Shown piece after piece: positions 42,901-54,231 of a stretch of 64,000 nucleotides of DNA. This DNA is from Macrocystis pyrifera. Lineage: Eukaryota; Sar; Phaeophyceae; Laminariales; Laminariaceae. The notes below the pieces were generated by a model. It was not told where the DNA came from, did not search any database, and worked only from the letters and a program-made list of their open reading frames with translations. The position numbers were made by a program, and so were the translations under genes. The stretch covers positions 12,374,580 to 12,438,579 of the forward strand of contig JASSKH010000011.1 of assembly GCA_031763025.1 (NCBI GenBank), in the 5' to 3' direction. The stretch's first letter is position 1, and each line of letters begins with the position of its first letter.

Positions 42901-45169
42901 CCGTACCGGTCAGCGCGACTTAAGCTTCGCGACTGAACACCACGCGGCACAGCAGTCCACATCTCTCGGAACACAGTATACCCTCAATCCTCATCAGATG
43001 CATCATATTCCATCTTTTCTCCCCGAAAAAAACACTTCCCGAAGCACTAGATGACTCGCGGCACTCTCCTTTGTTCCGACGCGTGCTTCTTGAATGGCAA
43101 CATCATCTATTGAACCAGACAGGTTAAACTCTTCATGGTGGCGTTGTCTACGCTTGCCAATAGACGATAAGCAACCTTCACTGGTGTGTTGATTGATCGC
43201 TAGAGGTACAGGCGGAGATGGTACGAGAGCGCGGGGTTGCCTCCAGACACTAACGCGTAGCTCTCCCTTGTTGTATTATTCCCGAGCTGTCGAGTCGACT
43301 CGACAGATAACGAGCTACACCGCGGGTGGCATCGGTAGGCTTGCAGATGATGCCGATATCCCAGTAGCCCACTACCAAAATCCCTTTCCCTCGTGGAACG
43401 TCTCAATAAACGATGGATTATATGCGTCGTGTTTCTGAGTACAATCAACAGTATACGATATGATACTCACTGTTGGATTAGTTCAATATTGTGTGTGTAT
43501 GTTGTTGGACTTGAATTTCGCGACACGATTAGCCCACGGCAAAAACCTAAGTTGTACAACACATGCCCAGGGTTTGAGAGTGCTGACTAGTGATGTTTAT
43601 TTGTTGTTGTACTGTGTATACTTTGGGTGCACAGCAGGAACTTCGGTTGTACTTGCTCGATGAAGCGAAAAACATGAAATTCGGTATTTTGCTAGGTCGT
43701 AGAGGTATGCCACCCACGTGTGAGGGATTACTACACCGCCAAAATATCAATACGTTTTTGCTGCTGCTGTACTAGATGAATACTCTGGGTTTAGAGTGGA
43801 CTAATCGTCTTGCTGTTGTTAAGTTGGGTGTTCGGGGTTTAACGCGGTGTGGTTGCCCTTTTCGTTACACGCTTTTGTCTGTGCTTGCTGTGTTTGCGCC
43901 TTTTTTGTAATAATCGTTTGCTTTGCCAATAATTTACAGATGTCGCAGCTTGCAAAGTTGGGTTTCAACCACACAACAATCGGTTGTGTTCCCAGCTGCC
44001 GGATCTAATCGCAACAACCTTAGGTTGATCACAGCTGACCGACGTACGTATTTGAAACTAGTGCCCTATATCTTGAGTACGTAGTATGTGGATCCATCAC
44101 CAATATATATTTTAAGAGTACGCGTATATACCTGGTTCTTGGTTCAGGTTTTCACCATCACTTTTGCTGTCCAGCTCGAATCGTAGGAAAGTTTACCCTC
44201 AGCAACTTTGTCGACAAGCCGCAGTCACGAGTGTCGTCCCTTCTCTCCCGTGGTACGTGGCCTCATTTCTATCGCCCATAGAGTTCAGCATTCACACTGC
44301 GGGTCGATTTTCATCGAGGTTCGCTTTGTCACGCTCAAGCCCTTTCCGCTCTTCAATCTTGTGAAGTTTGCATGTCCCGATGAGTATGTGCACTCTGTGA
44401 GATTTGGTCCGACGAAACCGAAATCAGTAGTCACAAGCACAAATTACCAAGCGACCGGGGACACCAGCATGCAAGCTGAAAAACTCGGCTAGATCACGTA
44501 TTATTGTTTTTGTTGTGTTATGACGCTGCTCGTGGTTCACGATCATCGATCGCGTCCAGTCTCCTTGCTGTAGCCGTTTCGTTTTGGATTTCTGCTACCG
44601 CTGCTGTCTGAAACCGTGTCGGCTGGGGCTCACTGCTGCTGCTGCTGCCACCCATCCTGCTACCGCTGCTGCATCTAGTGCTATTGCTACTGCTTCCAGC
44701 TACTGCTACTTCTGCTACTTCTGGTGGTGGTGGTGGTGGTGGTGTTGCTGCTGTACTGCCACCGCAGCGCTGCCGCTGTGGGCGAGATAGGTTTTCTTGG
44801 GTATTTCTTGTTTCACGATACTAATTTTCTTCTGTGGGGTCGTTTCCGTTTCATCACACATCACCTACAAACAGGAACAACAAGAGAACAACGGATGCCG
44901 TATACGCAGCAGCAATATTCTTCACCAAAACACACACATTCCTGAGTTCAGAAGAAACCGACTTTTTTTCTACGGGTTTTGTTTTTCAGCGAATATCTAT
45001 GGTGACGTTGCTATGTCCTCATTGCGTCCTGAAAGAGAGTCATATTCATGCGTCACGGAGTAACGTGACGCGCACGGCTGTTATGTGCTTCTCCTGCTGC
45101 TCTGGCACGAACAAGAGTTGTTGTTGCTGCTTGTGTTTCACTGAGCTTCTCCAATGGCTCTTGATTACG
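42901..45169. other. Spacer with palindrome and CTG microsatellite
   Basis: 43287-43306 is a perfect 20-bp palindrome centred on GAGTCGACTC. 44620-44760 is rich in CTG/CTA/GGT triplets. A frame at 44208-44492 (plus) looks somewhat protein-like (GSIFIEVRFVTLKPFPLFNL) but has no recognised family. Confidence 0.4.
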
Positions 45170-45312
45170 ACGTTTTTAACCCCCCGGATAAATCAACACT
45201 CGGATGACACTTGACCACTTTATATGGTGGCTATTGTAGGTACGACGCAACGTGCTAACATGGCATCGGAACCAGAGGGGCAACAATGGCAACGCCGCAA
45301 AAGGGTACCAAA

Positions 45313-46477
45313 CCCACGAACGCGCACACGCCTTAACATTAAGTCTCGGCCCAATCCCGTCCAGCCCTGGCACAGTGACATTATGTTGCCCGGTGATCCG
45401 TGCTTTTACTGACACTGTAACTATAAGCTTTTAATAGGATTTGACCATAATCGTAGATTATCGGTCTTAGCCCTGTTTCATGTGCGGTTCGATTGCGAGC
45501 CTCAGATTTGTGTGTTTTCGATTTAACAATAAATACCCCTGCGTATGGGGTTCGAATATGCAAAATCCGACCGGAAAGGTTTCGATTTGAGAATCCGATG
45601 ACCCAAGTCGTCGGATTTTATATCCGACGACTTGGGTCATCGGATTCTCAATATAAAAATGCCATGCTCTCTAATTTCAAGATGTTATCCACGAGAGCAA
45701 ACAGCAGCGTAACGATCGATTAGTTGAATGGTGACACAGCTTCATAGCGACGTTGCTTCGCGCCCGACGCGCAGTTGGTGGGCGACGCATATCTCCGTGG
45801 GCAGACTACAGTGTCGGCTGGCGCGGGCTCGGGCCTAGATACCAAGAGAAGCGCACTCGGCGCTAACCTCTCCGTCGATACATGTTCGTAGACGCCCACG
45901 AACGCGCACACGCCTTAACATTAAGTCTCTGCTGAATCCCGTCCGCCTCTGGCACAGTGACATTATGTTGCGACGTAATCGGTGCTTGTGCTGACACTGT
46001 AACAATAAGCTATAAATAGGATTTAACCATACTCGTAGATTATCAGTCTTAGCCTGTTTCATATGCAGTTCGATTTCGAGCGTCAGATTTGCGTTTTTTC
46101 GATATAACAATGAATACCTCTGCTTATGCGGTCCGAATATGCAAACTCCGATCGGAACGGTTTTGATTGGACAATCCGATCACCCAAGTTGTCGGATTTT
46201 GGCCTAAAATCCGACCACTTGGGCCATCGGATTCTCAATATATAGTAGCATACTTTTTAATTTCAAGATATTATCCACGACCGCAACAGTTAAATAACGA
46301 TCGATTACTTGAATGGTGACACATCGGTATAGCGACGTTGCTTCGCGCCCGATGCGTAGTCGGTGTGCGGCGCATCCCTCCGTGGGCAGACTACAGTGTC
46401 GGCTGGCGCGAGCTCAGGCCTAGAGACCAAGAGAAGCGCACTAGGTGCGCACCTCTCCGTGGATACGTGTTCGTAGA
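45313..46477 (+). repeat. Tandem duplication, 582-bp period
   Basis: Copies 45313-45894 and 45895-46477 start with 'cccacgaacgcgcacacgcc' and run through 'tgacattatgttg', a hairpin and 'gggcagactacagtgtcgg' to 'cgtagac'. Identity is about 85-88 percent by eye. Confidence 0.85.
45589..45649. repeat. Perfect 28-bp inverted repeat (hairpin)
   Basis: The arms 45589-45616 and 45622-45649 are exact reverse complements with a 5-base loop. The matching hairpin in the second 582-bp copy (about 46171-46231) keeps the fold with about three mismatched pairs, one of them a possible G-T pair. Confidence 0.9.
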
Positions 46478-46491
46478 CTACACTGCTCGAC

Positions 46492-46513
46492 GGCAGCAGC
46501 AGCAGCAGCAGCA
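46492..46513 (+). repeat. (CAG)n microsatellite
   Basis: Seven to eight CAG units just after the second 582-bp copy. Confidence 0.9.
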
Positions 46514-48039
46514 GTCACTTTGTGAAACACAAAATACCGAAACAGGTTCGTCCAGCGCACTCGCCACGCCTTTTCGCCGCCAGACCAGAGGCAGTCAGCC
46601 TTGACTCGGACGGTTGGGCCCTACGCACAGTGCGGCGCACTCAGCGCGTCTCTTCGCGGCGCCAGACCACACCAACAGCAGTTGGTCTCGGCGTTTGCTC
46701 GAATCGCTGCACGCACAATAAATATGATTTTTCCTCATAGAGAGACTGTTTCGATTTGCCAAGTTCCTCTCTGAAAGTGCGATCGAAGCTCAAACTCGAA
46801 CCGCGTCGGAAACGGCCTTACATGCTCTGATCGATGTCGGCAGACTAACTTAAATGATAACATGAAGTTACTACTGTCTACCACGCAGCGTTAGACGTGG
46901 CACACTAATATAGGGTTACCCTTAGAAGGAGTGTTACACGTAGCACCTTAACATCATGTTACAGCAGAAGACACACCCATAACATAACGTAGTGGCCAGC
47001 TTACGTAATACTACAGTATTCGGACCCCCTGTCTGATTGCCATAGGGCCCGACAACGTATTGGTTTATATATCTGAGGTTAACAACTTCACAATCTTAGC
47101 CGGTCGATAGCTTTTTTATGGATGCTACCCAAATGTGGAGGTCTCTCCTACATGCGGGTGGTTGTTTTGGTCTGGCGTGGGTAGGTTTCTCGCCCCGGCC
47201 GTCGTGGTCGTCGTCGTGGTTTTTCGGTGTTCGTCCATATTTTTAATGAAGCGTTATAGGTTTTGATACGTTCGTTTGGCTCTTATGGTGTTTCCTTTGA
47301 TTTATTTCCTTGTTTTTGTCAGTAAAAATCATATTTTAACTTTCCGTTGTTGTGTTATTCTGACCACCAATCCGGGCATAACAATATGTAACTGAGTGAC
47401 CATTGGGGCCGAAATCGTTCCAACGTAATCCCGCGACGTCACCCCTTTGGTCTTCCCGAGATACAACCTGTGTTTGCTGTGCTAGCGGTAAAGCAGCGTC
47501 GCGGAGTTACAAAAAGTAGCCGTGTTTTTCAAATTCGCCGAGATCCCAGTAGGGGATACCTAGAAATATCTCCGGGAGGGGAGGATAAGATGACAACCCT
47601 GGTAACACATCGCCTCCACAATTGAAAACATTTAGACTGGGATATTTAGGGGAGATCTCCCGAGAAAAAACGCTCCTTTTGTTTTGGAAACCACGCCAGA
47701 ACGTTACCCTTCTATGACCCTATGAATAGTACGTTATCCTTTTACCACGGTATGATGTAACCGACATACCTGCACGTACGAGCTAACAGGGCAGTAGGAT
47801 ATTGTTGTTGTTAGACTGGGAGTGTGCGTTTTTTGCTACCCTGTGTTGACACATATTTTTCATGCGAGCTCATACATCGACATAATGTACCTGTTTTTAT
47901 CCGTCATCTACGTTATCCGTTTGACGTCATACTATGTCATCGTAAAACCCAAAACGGTTAACATTCTCACATTACCCGGTCGATACGGACCGCTGCTTCT
48001 GCAGCCCATACGGTAGCAGGACGTCCACGTTAAATTTTG

Positions 48040-48720
48040 GTCATGTACGTCATCTATCTAGCGTATGTCACGATAGCCGCTGAAATTCCACTCACAACAC
48101 ACTAGCGTAGTGCTAGGTAAGCGTTTGATTGGCTATGCAAGTTATCCGTCTGAAGGCGTGTTCCGGTATTAAATAAAAAATCCGCTGATACACTAACCTG
48201 ACGTTACTCGATACTGGCTGATGTTTCTAACACGGTTAGTCAATGTTGACGGTTTACCTTCCATGTACGTTATCGATTCAACTTATGCTACGAAAGCCCT
48301 TAGGAATTCCGCTAACAAGATAATATAGTACCATTCGCTTTGACCTGTCTACTCTAACACTGTGGTACGTATACTGCGGTCAATACGGTATGAAGGCAAC
48401 ACTCGAACCAAACGTTAGACGATCGTCCGCCGATATCATATAACATACTAACACTATAGTATCAATCCACAATCTAGTCAGCCAGGTAACGTGGTGTTGC
48501 GAGCTTTTTCGCTGACGCTTAGCGTTAACTTAAAACCTTAAAAGTTTCGTTTCCTAAGTTGTGGCGGTTTTAGACTAAGATGGTCTCTTTATGAAATTCG
48601 GCGTCATCTCAAACAACGTGTTGTTTCCGTTTCGGGAATCAATACTCATCCCGGCGCATAACATATAGTCCAGCTTTACGTAGCCTATGTGAGTCAACAC
48701 GTTGCATGAACGATAAGCAG
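48040..48720 (+). repeat. TAAC-rich repeat family, block 3
   Basis: 48200-48540 is homologous to 34516-35040 without the nested repeat X. 48650-48700 resembles the 'cataacata...ccagctt.acgta' part of block 2. No coding capacity. Confidence 0.55.
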
Positions 48721-51700
48721 TGGAGCCGCGGTTACAGCTGCGTCACTGTCGTGAGTATCGACACGCGCTGAAGCGAGTCCCATCTAGAGAGGCATCAGGC
48801 CCGTACCCAACGACGCAACAGAACACAGTAAACCTTCTAGGGTTCTCCGTTTACTATTAGACATGATGTTTTAAGTAAGAAACACAGCACGTTTGCAGAA
48901 TGATTACCATCGTGGGAGGCAACAGGACGACACAATAAAAACCAACAAAAAACATTCGGCGCGGTGAGTTGTTTACCAGGCATCGATCGCCGCAGCCAAC
49001 ATTCGAGCGTCCTTTCTTGGGACGGTTCAGTCACCCTTTCAGCAGCATCGTCACAGCCCGTCATTTGTTTCTTTCCGCCCTGATCTTCTCCCAGCTGCAA
49101 CTCTCTCCCCGCAAAGAAACGATTAAGGTGAATCGACACAGCGACAAGGGTGTGATGGGCCCGTAGTCGAGAGCATCCGAACGAAGAGAACTCCGGTCGG
49201 CCGGGAATCCGCGATCGTTTCTCGCCATTCGTGCCTCCCCCCATAATTCTCAGCACGGACACTCTTTTTGTTAGGTAGAGGTGACGGTTAAATTCCTTTC
49301 GAAAGGGCAATACTGTTGTTCTTGCCGTAGAATTTCCAGCACTCGGCATTGGCTTTGCACCTATCACTCTCCACAACAATTGCAATGGCAATTACGTGCC
49401 CCATGTGACCTTCTAACTGTCCGACCTGACCTCCCGCCCCCTCAACCCCTTCTCAGCTCCAGGAGCATGTGTGCCGGCGACAGAACGCGCACCGTTGTAC
49501 AAATATAGAGTCAGGAATGAGCCGAAAGACTAATTTCCGGAGATCTGGCAAGATAGAGGTGGGAAGGTAGAAGCTGGGTGCCGCGATCGAGAAATAAAGA
49601 GAGAACCGTAAACAATACACCCATACAAACACAGCTATAAACAAACATGAAGCAAGGCAGACCACAAACACCATTCGATGCCGTAGACGACGTGGGCTCC
49701 AAACGCAATAGGCACCATTGCCACGCCGTATGTCATGTCCTCCTTGCGCTGTGATAGCGACATCCGCGTCGCTGGAATTGAAACTCTGCGGCCCTACCCT
49801 CGGCGGCAACCCGAACCCAGACAGCAAAAAAAAAAGCGAAAAAGCGGGAAAGTTAGCAAAAGCTGCATCCCTCCATATCAATTTCGACGATAATGTGAAA
49901 CGCAGGCAGTGGGGGAGATGCTGCATGAAAGGCGCAAAGCTTCGTGGGAAAAGACCCACGGGCGAAGAAAGGGAAAAGGTAGGCCACCTCGTTCGCACGT
50001 CATCAGCAGCACTATATAAAGTGGTCGTGCTCCACCGGGAAGGGTGCAAGAGACATCTGACAACACAACTAAAACCAGGAAACACCCCTCACAACTTGGC
50101 CACATACCTGATAAGAAATACTTGTATTGCACAAACGAGATAAAGTACAAGGGGAATACACAAACGGGAACAAAACCTCAACCACATCGCCCTCGAAGCA
50201 GCCCCAGCAGTTTGTGGTGAGAGTAGACTTGAAAAGTACTATGCAGCTAAACATTGTTTTGCGCCATGATGCCCTGTGTATTGTCTCCTTCTAGCTTTTG
50301 TCAGACACGGCTTGCCTACCACTGTCGCCTCCCCCTCCACATTACCTTGGATGCAACCAATGACATAGGGATGGCGCTCGAAGCAATTGCACCCAATGCA
50401 CGTGCTGCCTGACCGCTAACTCTTTCGGTATTTCGACCACCCCCCAGTTACGCTTGCGCGCCTACTTTGATGCAGTTGACCATAGTTAATTATCAACTTG
50501 GCACACCCACGTGGAGTACCCCGTGGGCCCGTTGGTGTCTTGAAATAGTTTGAGGTCGCTATCCACGCCTTAAGTCGCAAACCTCTGCGTATTCGCTTGG
50601 CCTCGGGCCCGCCCCATTGCTCCTTCCCGTACAATCAGCCTCCCTTGAACACGACACATCATCCTAAACATCGAGACGCCCTTGCGAATGATAGAGGTGA
50701 TGTTTTCGCACGATTGTTTCTTTGGGGCCTCCGCGTGCGATAAGGTGTTGTGGTCGGTAGAATTTCAGCGCTGGAAGACAATGACTCCAGGGGGGACTTT
50801 GCTCAGCCACGGTCGCTGTTTGATCAGTGGTTCAACGTTTGCTACGCCGGAGAATGCACAGGTTTACCACAAGCTCGATGGCCGATGGGACTTCGCGACT
50901 GAAGAACTAGCCAACGTACTGGAATACCGTTTCTGTCCACCCGTCTAACCCTGTTTGGTGCAATGCCTCCTCTAGGAAACTAGATGGTCCGTCGGCGGCT
51001 TATCCATTAACTCTATTTCAGACAACAGTATTCGGCGAGGCATGAAGCTCCTCAGGTGGGAACGCTCGAAAAAATATTTGTGCAACCTTTTTTGCAGGAA
51101 GCACGCCTTTCTTGCTGATTATCCACGACACGTACCGGTACATTCGATCGTCATTCTCGCTGATGTTCAGGTTGTAAACAATCGAGACAAGGCCGGGGGG
51201 TTGTCATATAGTACAGCATACCGATTCAGGCATTCACACATGAGACGAATCCGTTCGGTCGTATTTGAGCGATAGGCCAGCGCTTTGTGGTAAAAAACAC
51301 CATAATAGCTGGATCGTCTTCCGATACCTCTGCCATATTGCTTCGACGTCGATCAGCACAGCTAATATAATGTGGTGCTTGTAGCAGCGTCTTGTTGGCT
51401 CTGTTTGCGATACCGTGAGACGTATAGCTTCGAAGAACGTCACAACGACTGCCGTGATTGTAGGACACCCCTCCGCCGACTTAGAGACACGTCCTTCGTC
51501 GTTGGCGTACAACGTGCCCCACACTTGCCGTCGCTTGCATGACAATCGTTTGTCGTTTGGGACCACCCCATTCCGTTCGTGGTGTACCAGGTCGTTCAAG
51601 ACTACTCGTACTCTTTAAAACCAACGGAAACGACGCGAATCGTAGCAGCAAACATCACATTGCACGGCAACATTACGCAGCGTTGTCGCTGACCCTGCGT

Positions 51701-54231
51701 GGAATAAAATAATTCTGAGTTCGCGCCGTCACCAGCACGCACGAGAGACCGCGTACGCACGGTGAGACAGCATGCCCTCGTACAACGGGGGATCAAACGC
51801 CGGCATTTGTGCTTGTACGCTGAAGCTTGGGAAATATCTCTCACAGCCGGTATCAGTTGAAAATGTCCATACGCTGTCTGCCTATTGAGTGGACACCAGC
51901 TTTGAATGGAGCCTTCTCATCCTGTCCGAAGTTGTGTATTCGGCGCCGATCGAACAGCAAATGCACACGTTCTTCAGATCCTGTCAAAACGTTAACACGT
52001 ACCGATCATACTGTCGGTCATAAAAGGTTTCTGAAAATGGGTCCGTTGGACACAAAATGACCAGTGACGCCGATCTTAATCCGTACAACGTCGAGGTCTG
52101 AGGTAGGCATACCAGGTGACGGCGGCAATGGAATGATATACAAACGTAATTTACGCTAAATTACGACGGGCGTGACAACGAAAAGTATGAACTCGACGCC
52201 CTATAGAGGTCATGCCGGTTAGTACCGTTGTGCGCACGAGATATTCCTCACTCAGGTGTGCTGAAACGGTCCTCGCGAGAGCTGACGTTCCATTCGTAGT
52301 GAACGATAGCACTCTGTTTGCAATGTAGTAGAGAGAGTCACGACCGTGTCCTCAAACTATTCTAGATGTTATCATCACCGCACCATTCTGACCTTTGAGT
52401 TGTTCTCGCGCTGGCATCCGCAAGTACAAAACAGGAACTGTCATGACACCCTCCAAGCGGTTTGCCCAGTTGTCTAGAGCGCACCGTCGACACTGTAGTA
52501 GCGCTGATGCCGAAGTTGAAGCACCATTTTGGCGACATCCCGAACTACTAAATCTCAATGACATTCGATTATTACCTTCCGAATACTGCTGCGCATTGAC
52601 TTCGGAGTTGAAGTCGAATACATGATACCAAGGTTGTAAAACCTTGGACTATCGTCAGCAAAACACTCTGGATCGCAATTGCTCAAGTCGTACCAGTATA
52701 CGAAACTTCCTACCCATTTCAACGAAAATCGTACCCCGAATCACCCAGGCGAATTTCCAGTCTCCACTAGTGCACAACAAAGGTATCTCGAACGTCGAAA
52801 CGCATTGGTGTGCATCTGGTCTGTGAGAAAATATACGATGCTGCTCTTGTGGAATGTATGAAGATGAAACACTAGAGTGTTGCGATAGAAGGAAAAATAT
52901 AAAAAAAAATACTTACGCTAAAATAAATGAATTTCCTTCCCTTCCTGATTTCGGTGTGTTTGCGAGTCAGGTAAACTAAATCCTGCAGGCGACGCCTTTG
53001 AACATAAGAAGGGGAGAGGAGAGGTGAGGCAACGCGGCATACAATAATAAAACGGAACAAAAAACAGCGTGCGAATAGCAACGGCAGCCCAGCAGTGTTT
53101 CGGCGGCACCGTTCACCGGGAAACCTACACTGCCATCCCACGACTACAAGAAGCAACACAGCAAGCATCAGCTAGGGGCAGCTTGAGCAGCAAAAAAAGC
53201 AGCGTCAGCACCAGCACCAGGACCAACCAGCTTCCGTTTTGGGATTGCAGTTGCTGCTGCTGCGGCTGCTGCCGCGCTCGGCCTACGCATGCCACAGCGC
53301 CGGCGAGCTCCGCTCCGACGCCGCCCCCCCGCCGCCGCTGCTGCCGCTGCTGCAGCCGCAGTATGGTGAAATCCAAATGATACACGAGCTGTCATGCTGT
53401 CACGCTCTGGACGAGCACGAGGACGAGTACGAGTGTGAGTACGATTTTTTTTGTGGGACGACTCATCCTCCACGTCGTCACCAAGCTGGCGAAGGCGTGC
53501 ACCGTAGCAGCAGTGGCGGTCCCCTGGTACAATCCAACCCCGCTCATATACAGTATTCTCAAGAAACACCTCTCGGGCATCTGTGCTCCTAGCGGTTGTC
53601 GTGATGGGCACGGCAAGCAGCATGGTGGCACGGAATATGCTCGCCGTTTTGATCCTTCGAGATTTTAGTTGCGTTCTGCGTCGGGACAATGCTCGGTGCG
53701 TGTAGGCCAAAGAAACAGAGAGCCAAACGTTACCGCAACGTTTGATGAAATCCTGACTTTGTTCAAGTTCCATTTTGCGTTTTTTTTTTTTAAACAACTA
53801 CCTACAAAAGCTACCTCGGGAGAATGTTTGGAGAAGTAAAAGTAAATAAACAGAAATCGCACTTTACTACTATCCTCCCCGTTTGCAACACGTAATTCCG
53901 CGACAACGCCTCCAGCAAAAACATTGCTGTGATATCGTCAATTTCGATAGAGGCCCCTTTCTATATCAAATCGATAGGCATTCCTACCATCATACCCCCT
54001 CTCCGGCTGTTGGTGTACGTCTCCATTCGTCTACGTTCTTGAGACTAGATAGTCGTTCCATATATATCGTCCACATATAACACATGTGGCATTTTACTCG
54101 ATCGCCCAGAGCTCTATCTCGTGAAAATCGGTGCTTGCCACCATACATGAATATCTTTTATGGCATACATGGATGCGTTCGGGCAGTCTGAACGTGGGGG
54201 TATCGTTGAACCCTGTTTGTAGAGCTGTCCC
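48721..54231. other. Unassigned spacer with CAG/CTG-rich patch
   Basis: About 5.5 kb with no recognised gene. A 141-codon plus frame at 49718-50143 and a 210-codon minus frame at 49453-50085 overlap; the plus frame is Lys-rich and more protein-like, but I cannot assign it. 53190-53365 is rich in CAG/CTG and CCG triplets, giving Ala, Leu and Gln runs in several frames. Confidence 0.4.

Larger units (their letters stand above)
45170..47760 (+). repeat. TAAC-rich repeat family, block 2
   Basis: The ends of this block match 61900-63170 in the same orientation. 45176-45420 aligns with 61905-62165 ('acgc..taac.tt', 'ctgacactgtaac'). 46850-47750 aligns with 62220-63150 ('acgcagcgttagac', 'ggaccccc..ttgattgc', 'cttcccgagat', 'aagc.gcg'). 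The middle (45420-46850), with a tandem duplication and hairpins, is absent from the second copy. No coding frame is supported. It may be a large DNA transposon or a heterochromatic repeat. Confidence 0.6.

Noticed and set aside
42110..42923. Ala/Val-rich and Leu-rich frames
   Set aside because: Trinucleotide bias makes all frames open. No start, splice or domain evidence.
44208..44492. 94-codon plus frame with a protein-like middle
   Set aside because: No family recognised and no supporting exon on either side.
49453..50143. Overlapping long frames of 210 codons (minus) and 141 codons (plus)
   Set aside because: They lie on the same DNA in opposite strands. The plus frame is Lys-rich and plausible, but no family is recognised and neither has splice or start support.
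53168..53797. 209-codon minus frame with Ala runs
   Set aside because: It spans CAG/CTG-rich DNA with competing open frames on the plus strand. No domain or splice support.
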